Assembly (NCBI GenBank): GCA_004794785.1
Contig: SJOL01009893.1
Coordinates: forward strand, 270,666 to 334,665
Reading direction: 5' to 3'
DNA from: Opisthorchis felineus
Lineage: Eukaryota; Platyhelminthes; Trematoda; Opisthorchiida; Opisthorchiidae
Length of the DNA stretch: 64,000 nucleotides
The translations under genes were made by a program, and so were the position numbers. Position 1 is the stretch's first letter, and each line of letters opens with the position of its first letter. The notes beneath the pieces are model-generated. The model was not told the DNA's origin. It saw nothing but the letters and a program-made list of their open reading frames with translations, and did not search any database. This document shows positions 12,901 through 24,065 of this stretch, piece by piece.

Positions 12901-13049
12901 ATGTAAATTTCATTTTATGGCAGTTAAAACCAAATATTTATATGGTGATGATTGTGATGAAGTTGTGCCTGAAACAGCGTACTCTTTTGCCGAAATAAAC
13001 TCGTTTGCCAATTACACACACGCCTAGACTGTGTCAAGAACTTCCAGTT
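9926..13049. other. Unassigned DNA
   Basis: A 119-codon plus-strand frame at 11195-11554 begins with a hydrophobic stretch, but has no family resemblance and an equally open minus frame. A G-run lies near 11106. I see no gene I can support. Confidence 0.3.
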
Positions 13050-13290
13050 CGATATCTCAGAATCGCACCAGCTCAGGCATGAAGAATATCATAAACTAGA
13101 GATCCAGCTGAAATTCAGTTGTGTCTTCCGCTGGTTGGCAAATGGATGTACTTCGACAGCTGTGTACAATTTTGTGTTGAGGTAGAACATAAGGCTGACG
13201 GAAACTCAGCGACTGCGTCCAGTCGATGAGCCCCAAGAAGGGCGAAACTGGTAGTACGATTTCAGTAACCTTACGAGTGGTGTGCTGCGT
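13050..13290 (+). repeat. Hammerhead-ribozyme repeat, copy 2
   Basis: Holds the family landmarks AGAGATCCAGCTG, TAGAACATAAGGCTGACGGA and GATGAGCCCCAAGAAGGGCG. Ribozyme parts: core box TCGATGA at 13223-13229 (consensus CTGATGA), stem II GCCC/GGGC at 13230-13233 and 13240-13243, and GAAA at 13244-13247. Stem III is CTGGT and the cleavage triplet is GTA in place of GTC. Stem I pairing is not kept. It is probably inactive. Confidence 0.75.
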
Positions 13291-16200
13291 CAAGAAAAAA
13301 GCGTACCGTTTTTCTGACAACTGCTACTGGAAGCTCATCCTAGTTATTTGGTTGGTAATTGGGTGCGAAATATGGTACAACGGATGGGAAACCCCGTTTT
13401 TTCTGTTTGGCTTCCAACGCTTTAACAATTTTCCACAATTGAATTCGAAAAATGACGGAAATCGATGGGGCCACAGCAACCGAGGAAGCGGTTCATGAAC
13501 TCATCAGTCCCTGACAAGTCGTTCAAGTGGGCCACCTATCGAGTGCTCATAGACGTTATTAACGACCGTTTATTCTGTTCCGTTATTACTCCGCAGTTGC
13601 GTGAGGTTTAGTACGAACTTTTGTAGGTTCTGCTTATGTTAATGTCGGCTCAACCGGTAATTGCCATGAGCAGCGGACCAATAGGGCAAGTGTCCTGTGA
13701 CCCGAGTCGTCATGTAGTACATCAGCTTTAACCGAGCACCTGGCTGGGTAAGAACAAATAGGTGCGTCGAACAACCTTTGTCTAATATTGGCGATCATCT
13801 TTGAAAGGTAGTCGCAAGAAAACTAGTTTCTTTGGGACTATCAAGACGAACTGATTGAGATTTTATCCTGCCAGGTGTTTGTATGGAAATCTGTGGATTT
13901 GTGGTAGAGTCTGCTCTGAAATTTCTTCTTGTCTTGGTAGCTCGTTGTCAGCGTAGAATTTTCCGTGCCTTTAGAGGGCCATGGAAGAAAGCCAATTGGT
14001 GCAAAACTAGAAAGGTGGCCAGTCCAAAGAGCTATCCATGGGGACACTGTTAATCCGATTACGTGGAATACCTTCGGAAGTAGGACGACCATTTTCTGCG
14101 GTAACTCCCAATGGAACCGCTCAGCAAAAAACTCAATTGTCGATCGCATGGGGATCCGTTAGTTAAAAGTACCTCTCTGTTAACATGAAGCATTTTAGGA
14201 TCCTCGCTGGCCTTTCCTCAGTTGTTTGGCTTATTTCGAAAGTTTCAAGTTGCAGACGTTTTGCGGGCTAACCATATTAACTACAGATCTCGGTCTCAAC
14301 GCAAAAGCACCCTTAGCCTAGACGAAGATATTTACGATACCGTTGATTTTCGCAGGAGGATTTTTGCTTTGTACTATGGCACGACATGAGAAGATCGTAG
14401 AGTTAGTTCGTGTGTAGCCCATTCTGGGATACACGTGACGAACACCCACGAGTGCTCTCAAGCTTGCAAGTCTTTTCGTCTCCAGTCTGTTCTACCAAGT
14501 TGGCGTAACTAGATGCTATAATCAGTGATGAGTGATTTTGTGGTATAACAGCGGTGATATTCTTTTGACAAAGTGTGGTCCAAGTCCCCGGATTCCATAG
14601 TATCATGCCCCGGTAGCTTCTCGTGCAGTCTTGCACCGTGAACGTGTCCGTCCTCTGCACCGAGTACTATAGTACTCCTCAAAATGGTCTGACCCAGGAC
14701 GTACTTAGCCACACCAAGACGTGCCCAGACCGTGAATTTGAGTTTGTTGGTATTCAACGCGGAATTTGAAGCACATTGGGTCATGGCAAGGGTTGCAGAT
14801 TTTGCGAACGTCCTTCAGAATCGGATGAAGTAAAATCCCTATACCAGGCGCCACTCAGGGATTTTGCTTTTTAAGTCTTATGTCAGACCGTGAATAACAG
14901 TTCTTGTGCTGTAATAATGTGGCCTGAAGTTGCTCTTTGAAAGCCGGAACAGGAACATTTGCCAAGCTTCAGCTGCTTCAATACGCGAACTCAAGCAGCA
15001 ACCCTTCATTTGAAGGGTAGATGAAAACTGCCCTCATGGTTTTCGATACTGCCTTCCAACTTTGATTGTTTTGAGATGATGAGCAACATTATCGTAGACG
15101 GCCTTCTTAGTTTCTGATTTGACGCCTTCCAAACGATGATCTTAAGACGTTTTAAACTCAGCACGATCATGACTGACGTTAGTGTTCGAGTGGGTGTGCA
15201 CAACTATTGTATCCGTGCTGCCGGCACAATGGACTGTTATGTAAATGAAGAGAATATTGGTATCTCAGGTTGTAATGATGGTTTTTGGCTTGTTAACTGA
15301 CCTGGGAAATTTGGTTCCAAACGTTTCATCACCAGTCGGGGCGACATCATCCATGCGGTGTGAGTGGAGGTGTGCTCAGGTTGGAAGTGCATGCACGTAC
15401 AAGTTACCCAGGTCGACCTTGAACGATCACTGATCTTCTGGGTCACCCGGCCGATAAATCGTCGATCGTAGTAGACTTTATATCGATCCGTGCAGGCATA
15501 GCAATTACATAGTTCTATTCACAACGCATTGATTGCGTCTACAACCAAAATGCCCAGCTCAGCGGTAGACTTTTATGATAAACGGTCCATTGGAAACAGA
15601 ACCAAGAGTAATGATTTCGCGAAATTGGACATTTGGTCGTAGACTGTAGAACCGCGGTAGGATATTTTTTCGTAGTCGGATTTTTTCTAAAAATAAATAG
15701 GAGCATTGTTTATGTTTTAGTGAAAAATCTCGTTAAAATCAAACGCATCTCCTCATGTATCTGATCCACTTGCTCCAGTTTCCAGCTTCTTTACACAGGC
15801 CAACTTGTAGTAACTGGCGAGAACCGATAGGTTGAGTAATAACAAGATGAACACAACCACAAACTAACCGACTGAACTTGCAATACCCAAAGACCTCTTG
15901 GCACCCGCAGAGTCCACAACATCTACCTATCTGCTCATCGGTTCTGGACTTTACATGTTACGGACACAAGTCCACTTTGGGTATCTGTACGACCGAATCA
16001 CTTAACTAATTCCTTGATGAAGTTGGATGTTTCCAGTGAAGCCGATTGTTAACAGACTGCCTTCTCTCTTCTGCAGTTGTTTAAAAAGACTGGCATCCGA
16101 CCATTCGAGTAGCTGCGTGCGGAAAATGACATCATACTTCTTCTGGTATGGTCAGTACATATACTTACCACCATCTGAGCCGATTGGCTGATATACCAAC

Positions 16201-18309
16201 TAAATCCGACCCACCCGAGAACACTATCCTGAGGGTAAGACGGGCCACTGAAAATCTTCAACTTTCGAGTTTGATTGAGTATAATGCTCGAGCTGAGTGT
16301 ACAACAATACAGAGGCTTTGAACCTAAGCGACAAAACACAAAAGTCAGGTTTAGATAAGTACAAATGGCTGATTTCTGTTAAATTTTGTTAAAACACAGG
16401 CCTTTGGTCACGAGTGGATTATCACTAAGCTTCTTCTCAATAATTCTCAGTTTGTATGGCTGTGTATCGTTTCTATTTCAGCAACTCGTCGAAAGTGCTA
16501 TGTGCTGACTTCAGTGCCTTCTAATTGTATCTGGAGCGTGCCTCCGGCCTTGGAATGGTCGGTTCTGTGCGTGTAAAGTATCATATACATTGCATACATA
16601 ATTGAACGGTCATCTTCTACTACCTTCCTTACGCTGGGCAATTCAGGTCTAAGTATCCATATCTTTATCGGCAGTAGGTTGGCAGTAATGACGCAATATT
16701 CCCGTATGTCAATGATACCGTCAGTGAAGACAATGATCGTCCTAATTTTAGGCTGAATTTGTGGACATCGATTGCCAGCCAGATCTTCGTGCCGGAGGAA
16801 AGAAGTTGTCCCACGTAACCTGGTTTATATGGGTTGGATAAAATTCCACTGCACAAAGCAATCTGTGGTGGGGTTATATTCTGAATTCCTATCCAGCTCT
16901 ATGGCACACTGATTGCACTACTGCTGCGAACAAAAGGCGGGTATTAGGTATAACTTTTGGTCTTTCTAGCTGTGAACCCATCCGGACAGTTATTCGACTC
17001 CTGGTGACCAGGTAGAGGGCTTTGTTTCGGCGGCCTGATGAGTACGGAGCTAGAGGCCTGTGATCATACCAAGTGTATAATATATAACTGAGCACTTTCA
17101 TCCGTTTCGAGACTCATCGGGTGGGTGTGGATTGATTCAACACCATCGTTTGATTGACAATTTCGGGCTATTACCTGTGGCCTGAGCCTTTCAGTATCCA
17201 ACTACACCCTTACAAAGGACAACGCATCTAGCTGTGGTGTGCCCACGGCTAAAAGGTGCTACAGAACACTTGAAGAGCGTCTAGACTGAGAGAAGACTGA
17301 TGCGTCCACCATATCTGGTCTCACGTAGGCGCAACAGTTGCGGTTTGCGATGAATCAATGTAATTTTTTCCGAATGCACCAAGTACGGAATATTTTAGAA
17401 TCGGACTCGGATCCAGCACAGATACATAGAACGTGCACGTTATCAAGCAGTCATTGCACACATTTTGGCGTCAGCGACACGGCAAATTCTTTTTTGACTT
17501 TACAGTGAGAATCCTGAGAAGGTAACAAAGAATTACCCAAGAACATGAATGGAACTGGGCCTTGAGGTAGGGCTGTCCGTATTCTACCTGGTGTCTGTCA
17601 CTTTATATCTATTTTTCCTTTTAGAAGCAATTCAATCCCTGTCGTCCTAAAAGATTAGAAAGATGAAAGTTTGTCAGGCAGAATCCTGCACCAGAACCGC
17701 TTAACTCCTCGCAGTTAGACCCTGCTACGGCCAAAAAGCATAACGCGCACGTGATTGGCCACAAGCTCAGGCTGCTTGTCGCTCCATATGAAGGCGAGCT
17801 CTGATTGTGGGTTCCACAGCCAATCATCACTCAGTATTCCCTGAATGCGGTTGCCAGTGCAGCGTCCAGAAGGCGTCCGAATTTCAGGATGCTGTCGACC
17901 CGTACACTAAATACGACGCGCTCTACGTGTTTATGGCCTGGTTTTGGGCACTTACTACACTTTGAACTGCTTTGGGGGTTCTTTTACCGAGAAATTTGAC
18001 AATACTGGTAGAAAACTGCATACTGATCCTGCAAGAGTGACTGTTGACCTAATTGGACCCTAACTGAATCGAATTTTCTGTGATTCCGGGCATGATTAAT
18101 TTCACTGTTTCACTTCTGACCATTATCTGGTCTAGTAGACTCCACTGATAAGTCAGGGCAGGAGTGCATTTCTGCCGCATAGAGCAGTTGTCAAAGTCAT
18201 CGACTTGTTAACGATCAATCAAAAGTAACGCAAGCAATGATGTAGAGTTCTCGGGTTTGATTGACAAGGTACAAGTTAATGAATCAGTTCGACTGCATGC
18301 AGGCATTGC
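13291..18309. other. Unassigned DNA
   Basis: No exon, RNA gene or clear mobile element was recognised in this 5 kb. A hairpin-plus-GAAACG motif on the minus strand near 15300-15350 resembles the one at 2281. Open frames are short and unconvincing. Confidence 0.3.
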
Positions 18310-18495
18310 ATTGTAGCTTCCGTCCCGTGGGTGAAGCCAATCTATGCTGAAAAGCCGAAAAGCACTGTGCAGTTGCTTCATCCTTACTAGGAGTCATCAG
18401 TAGTGCGCTTCTCATGAAAATCCAGAAGGTCTCGAACCCGCGACCTCCCGGCTACAAGTCGAAATTCTTAACCGTTCGGCCACGAGCGGCAGGTC
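18310..18495 (-). mobile_element. tRNA-derived SINE, family B
   Basis: On the minus strand the head reads CGTGGCCGAACGGTTAAGAA (box A region) and then GCGGGTTCGAGACC (box B). It has the longer D-arm style of a serine- or leucine-like tRNA. The body downstream contains AAGGATGAAGC, GTGCTTTTCGG and CAGCATAGATTGG. Related but more decayed bodies lie at about 33190-33330 and 45235-45380, so this is a second interspersed family. An authentic tRNA gene is unlikely because the acceptor stem is not closed. Confidence 0.6.
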
Positions 18496-20539
18496 AGCAG
18501 TGTGACTAAGTCGCACTTAGACAGGATATAGCGCCGCTCGTTCTTCAGTCACGGGATCCATATCACGTGGTCACACATGTTGACTGGCTCCGCGAGCAAC
18601 GACCTCTCAGACATCGGATGGGTTTTATTCTTCCGCTGAGCTACTTATAAATTATTGGTAGTGTGAGGAGATTTGAAAAGTTTGGTGTAGATTTCGTCCA
18701 GTAAGTGAAGCTAATCTATGCAAATTGTACAGAGTCATGGTAGTTACTGAACCAATATTACCTCAATTTCCTAGTGCTCAGTGCTGTCATAAATCTGACA
18801 GCATAGGTTTATCTTTCCAGCAATAATAGAATTAACCAACTACTGAGGCATGTTTTCACAAGTGAGCTACGGTTTAACTCGTGGCATTTCAAGAAACTGT
18901 TTGCAACTGACAGGAGAATCGGGCCACTCAGCGCTGTAGACGTATGTCTTATTTCAAATTAGGAAAACCTACCGCTTCATCGTGTGCGAGCGCCGATCTA
19001 ATGGATCGGATTCACCAGAGCCATGTAACATAAAAACAACTCACTTTCTTGCGAAAGGAACTGTATTAAATCTCAACAACACAAGGAGCCGGATTATCAC
19101 GCGTCCGCCTCATTAAAAGTGTACATACACTGTTAATCGTTTGTTTAGTATGACAGGCCGAGTCATATGGTGCTTGGTACATCGTAATATGAGACAAATC
19201 TTCTGTCAGGAAACGTACGGTGTCCGATTAGCAGCGCAAATGGAAATTCGTACAACAGTAACTGGTCCCCAAGATCCACATCTGCGGAACACACAGAGCA
19301 GCCCCCATCTGAGGGGGGGGGTCACACCAAGTGAAGAGAATATTACCTTGCACAGTATACGTTCGGATCCAAGTCATGTATTTCCAAACTGGGAAAAACT
19401 TGTGGGTTAGTCCATTCATTCAATGGTTCTACCTAGTAAGCACTACAAAGGAACTTCCTACGTTGGGTATTGGGCAGAATCGACTAGAGTTCTTTTCCTA
19501 ACAGTTTAGTTGACACCAGGTTTCCCTTGATGACTGCTGCGGTTTACTCACGTTACTATCTGTCGAGTATTTTAGCTGTAAAACGCCGTCCATCTGCCAC
19601 TGTTTTCACGTCATTGACGTAATGCGCGGTACACGGATGCAGATTCACTGGTGAAGTAACTTATTTGATGGGCATAAAGTGACAGTAAAACCGATTGTAC
19701 CAACAAAAACTGGTCACGCGCTCCTTTTCTGATTGGCTTCCGCTATTTCTTCAGATTCCGACACAAGTGCCGTTTCACTCATTGATGTCTATCCCCGAAA
19801 TTACCTCATAAAAATGATGTTGATGCGGAAGGAGCTCAAGAAGTGAATCTTTAGGATCAACTTGACACGTAATTTCTTAATTGAGATTCACCGCCCAAAG
19901 TATTTCCAGGAAACTGCTGTGTAGTGTTGAATTGGCAGTCACCAATGCATCAGTCTATTGCCATTGACTCACGAATACATGATAAATTCTAAACAAGGCC
20001 ACCACTGTAGTTTCAATTAAAGTTGTGTGATATTGATTGTGATTTGTGCATACGATTTCAACAGATTTCAACGCTGAAATGTCCCGTCGTCACGTCCCTA
20101 GAGTATCCTAGATCAGGCCACACGTTTCAACAGAAATAACCAAACGAGTTTACGATCAACCAGTTCTACTGCGGTAAGTAAATCGAAGCACCTCACAAAT
20201 AGTGTGAACTACTGGATCAGTCGAAGTACAACGGCTTGCTCCAAAGAACCCTACCAAAATACATTGTGGGTGAAAAATCAGCCACTCGAATGCAGACTAG
20301 TCGAATCATTGACTTAATGTTGACGCAGCTCCACCACAAAGCCATAATCAGCTTAAATGGGTGCTATTCTAATCATTATCTCCACTTTTATGTGTTCTTT
20401 TATCCACTACAGTCCGATAACAATGCCAGTATTCCATCTCAGCCGTCTAATTTATGCTGGCAAGGTACAAGCAAGATATGCCACCAGACAAACGAGTATG
20501 AATCGGGGACTACGTCTACCGGTCGTGGGCTTCGGTATC
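18496..20539. other. Unassigned DNA
   Basis: No supported feature. A short G-run lies at about 19311-19320. Confidence 0.3.
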
Positions 20540-20815
20540 TTCAACATTGTACCAACTGAAACATGACCTAACCCTTGTGCAGCACATTCAGTTGAAGTAT
20601 ATCGTAAACGAGAGGATCACCTGGGATTCCGTTGAGTCTCCCGTATGTAGGTACTTCGTCAGTTTTAAAAAAATTTTACGGCCAGGTGGAACCGAAGTTT
20701 CACTGGAACTCAGAGACTTCGCCTACTTTATGAGCCCCAAGAAGGGTGAAATAGGTTGCGGCTTGTCAAAGAGTCTTCAGCAACCTTATGAGTAGTGTGC
20801 TCCAACAACAGCGGA
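20540..20815 (+). repeat. Hammerhead-ribozyme repeat, copy 3
   Basis: Begins at ATTGTACCAACTGAAACATG and runs through GTGCAGCACATTCAGTTG to a ribozyme region. Stem I 5' strand GCCTAC is at 20721-20726. The core box reads TTTATGA at 20727-20733 (consensus CTGATGA), followed by stem II and GAAA at 20748-20751. The 3' end of the unit (TTCAGCAACCTTATGAGTAG) follows, so the copy spans the unit junction. Core changes make cleavage unlikely. Confidence 0.78.
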
Positions 20816-23214
20816 CAAAATAGTTGATGTAACAAATTGAAAGTACCACCTTTACTGTGAAAATCAAAAATAAGTTAACAATAAGTGCCCTAAAACTTTC
20901 TCAGTCTAGTGAACAAGGGTATCGCTATTAAGTTCCAAATTTTCTCAAGTAACTTCTCCGGACTTCAGTGTCACATTGACGCGTGTTATCCCTCGCCACC
21001 ACTGTCGTTCTAGAAGATTTATAGAGCATAATCACGCAATCCTGTAGATGCTATTTTTAGTAACTTTGACTGTGGTGTAGAAGTTGTACGGCCACAGGAA
21101 AACGATAATCAGTTGGTTCGTTTCACACTAGGTCTACCTTATCAAATACGACGTTGAGTTGAGTACACACGCATAACGGGTCGTCCCATATCTGATGAAA
21201 GTCGTCTGTTGTGAAACGTGAGTACAAAGCGGCCGTTCGGTTGTTAGACGTTTTGCCTGCCAACAACAAATTTGGTTGGTTAGGGCAGTTTCCGAAAATC
21301 GAATTCCTTTTGGAGAAGACAAAGCAATGTAAGTTACGCTTGTCAACCGAGGACGGATTACAAAGATGTGGAAAAACCAAACCAGCCCAAACCACGCGTT
21401 GGTGATATTGAGTAACAGTATTTACAAATATCGGTTGGCCCAAGGTCAATGGACCAGTAATTGGGCGCATCCAGACTTCCCAACTGCCTTCAAACTGTTA
21501 CAACTATCTCAGTTGCTCTCAACCAAAAGTGTTAGACGCCAGTTCGAGTTCCAGCACGACTGAGTCGTGTCGTTCGAATTTGGAAACAAACTGGAGATGG
21601 CGTGTGGCTTTCCCGGATAAGATTTATTTGGGTGATTCTACACAGAATACGACACCTGCAATGATCTCTCATGAGAAAGAAAGGAAAAAATTAGTCAGGT
21701 TTTACAATGGCACTTAGGAGCACTTATTGTAACAAAAGTTTACTGATCCTTAGTTGGACTGCTTCAGAGGAAACGATCCTCCCCACATCCGTCTGTTGTT
21801 CCAAGCTCTTTGTCGTCTTTCAGCAAAATATTTTTCCTTAGTAATCATGTGAAGAACCATTCCTGAATTTCAGCAGCGCAAGTGAAGATTTTTGGCACCC
21901 TATGGGGGGATAAGGAACGAGTAAATGTGATCGAGCAGATATGATGGCCAGCTACCGTTTCCTCGACCCGGGTTCGACCCCCACATGAGCGCCTTCAGAC
22001 TGGTTGCGGGCTCCCGTCCAGAAAATTCGTCCCCATGTTGGTTCAGAGATGCAAAGTAAAGTGGAAAAATCGGAGCCGATCTCCAATGATGAACATAAGT
22101 CTTTTGTATGTTTTTGTATGTTTTACGGAACCGGAAATGGTTGCTCGTCTGTTTGCAGTCTGATCCTCGTTTATTAGGTTCAGGATAAACCTAAAAAAGA
22201 GATGTTACAGCAAGCGGAATCCATCGTAAAAAATAAATCAGTGTACAAAGGAAGGGCCGAGTTACCTACACACCCAGCTTATTCAAATATAACTTCCGTA
22301 ACGAAAACAAGTAACGGCACCATCATTACATGTTATACAGGGTTTTTTTCTTCGATAGTCACCAGGAAACGCCACCAATTCAAGCTGAAGTTTGGTAATA
22401 TATGAAAGCTTTGTAGAACTATCTAAGATTGCTTTTGAATTAAGCCAGATATATAGATGAGATGTCACAATCTTCTCCCATATTCATTTAGACGTCATTT
22501 CTGTGTTTTTTCTGAACTCCGGTGCATCCTGGTAGGGTCAAATAAACGAAGGCTCATTTTAAGCGCATGCACAGTTGTTCACACAGTTGTATTAGTCGTA
22601 TTGTCATAATCAGCCTTCTCAGTACCGGGTAAACCTTGACAAAAGTTCACCTGTGTCAAAACTGTGAGGCCACGTTCTATGGAATTTTCTTGAAAGACGC
22701 ATCAACATAGCTCTGATTCAAACAACGGTATCGGATGAGTAAACGTACCAACGTGTATTGCGCACCGTTTGTCTCAAGTTATCTATCCGAGTCCTACTGT
22801 GGATATGAGTAAGTATTAGGTCAAAAAATATTTAACTTAACATCCTCCAGGCTGACACTTGGATGTGACGGATGATAGTGATGAAGTAGCAAAAGCTTTC
22901 CCCAACTGATAAGAAGGAGTTTTGGATGTTTCTAGTTCTCTTATCGCCTATGGTTTCAGCCTATCGGTTAGGATGACAGTCAGAAACCTACAGGAGTGCT
23001 CGCCTCTCAAAGAGTTGGCTTGCTGGTTTCGGTGGAGTGCTAGAAGAGGATAGTATGGCCAATGATAAGGGACAGAACTGAATAAGAAGTATTTAAGACT
23101 GGTTTTTTGAAAATACACTCAGTTGCGCACTAATTTGGCTTTCATCCGGGTCTCAACCGAATCCCGGACGAAACTCTTGTTCATGAGATTCTCCTGGACT
23201 GAATGAGTTCTACA
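20816..23214. other. Unassigned DNA
   Basis: A G+C-rich stretch near 21960-22060 (CTCGACCCGGGTTCGACCCC) may be a piece of another repeat, but I saw no second copy. No gene was recognised. Confidence 0.3.
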
Positions 23215-23545
23215 CAGGTAGCCCTATGTTTCACTTGGTACAATATTCGATTTATAGCACACATTTTCTTGAAGTAAATTACTCACATGGTTGCTGAAAA
23301 TTCTTCGACAGCACACGACCGGTTTCACCCTTCTTGGGTCTCTTCAAGTTGACACAGTACCCGAGTTTCCTTGAACTCTATGCTCTACTTGAACCCAAAC
23401 TGCACGAAATTAGCAAATACACTCATTTGAAAACCAATTTGCTTTTGACGGGAAACTCACCTGGGACCCAGCTGAATCTCTCGTTAATTTTAAGCAGCTG
23501 GATGTGCTGCATCAGGATGCTTCATTTTTCAGTTGGTACGATATT
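23215..23545 (-). repeat. Hammerhead-ribozyme repeat, copy 4 (tandem with copy 5)
   Basis: Minus-strand unit. Stem III ACCGGT is at 23318-23323, with stem II CCC/GGG and GAAA intact. The first core box is altered to a TTGAAGA-like sequence. The next unit lies head-to-tail: the same CGACCGG motif recurs 301 bases away. Tandem copies of this length are the normal form of ribozyme-bearing retrozymes. Confidence 0.85.
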
Positions 23546-23790
23546 CGAGATATCGGAATACATTGTATAGACGTAGTAAACTACTTATAAGGTTGTTGAA
23601 ACTCTTCGACAGTCCACGACCGGTTTCGCCCTTCTTGGGGCTCATACGATAGGCGCATTTTCCGAGTTTCCCTCAACCTTATGTTCCACTTGAACCCAAA
23701 CTGTACGAAATTAGCGAAGTACACTCATTTGCATACCAATTTTGTTTCCACAGGGGACCCAACTGAATCTCTCACTTATGATGTTCTTCT
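23546..23790 (-). repeat. Hammerhead-ribozyme repeat, copy 5
   Basis: Minus-strand unit in tandem with copy 4. Stem II GCCC/GGGC with loop CAAGAA, GAAA and stem III ACCGGT (23619-23624) are perfect. The first core box reads CGTATGA in place of CTGATGA, so this ribozyme is probably dead. The unit ends near 23790 and a copy in the opposite orientation starts directly to its right. Confidence 0.85.
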
Positions 23791-23794
23791 TCAA

Positions 23795-24065
23795 CACAAG
23801 GTTGACGGAAACTTGGAGACTGTGCCTACCTTATGAGCCCCAGAAAGGGTGAAACCAGTCGTGGGCTGTCGAAAAGTTTTCACCAACCTTATGAGTAGTA
23901 TGTTACGCCTATACAACGTATTGCGATACTGGCCTATCCTACCACCTGAAGCATGAGGCAGCCCGGTGCAGCACATGCAGCCGACTAAGAAAGTCATAAC
24001 CAAGAGATCCACTTGGATATCCCGTGGAAACCAGCTTGGTATGCAAATGAGTGTATTTCGCTGGC
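23795..24065 (+). repeat. Hammerhead-ribozyme repeat, copy 6
   Basis: A plus-strand unit facing away from copies 4 and 5. It carries AAGGTTGACGGAAACTTGG, the best-preserved ribozyme in the window, then the segment through ATGAGTAGTATGTTACG and GTGCAGCACATGCAG. It stops at GCAAATGAGTGTATTTCGC, the recurrent breakpoint of the family. Confidence 0.88.
23824..23866 (+). ncRNA. Type I hammerhead ribozyme, one core substitution
   Basis: Read directly. Stem I 5' strand GCCTAC (23824-23829) pairs with GTGGGC (23861-23866) in six pairs, one of them U-G. The first core box is CTTATGA (23830-23836), one base from the obligatory CTGATGA. Stem II is GCCC/GGGT around loop CAGAAA, and GAAA is at 23851-23854. 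Stem III is only A-C/G-T with no room for a normal loop. The predicted cleavage is after C23860 in AGTC. The core change removes G5, which is known to be essential, so this copy is likely inactive although the fold is clear. Confidence 0.8.

Noticed and set aside
23215..24065. CRISPR-like or simple satellite explanation for the 300-bp repeats
   Set aside because: Units are long, lack spacers, occur on both strands at dispersed sites and contain an ordered ribozyme.
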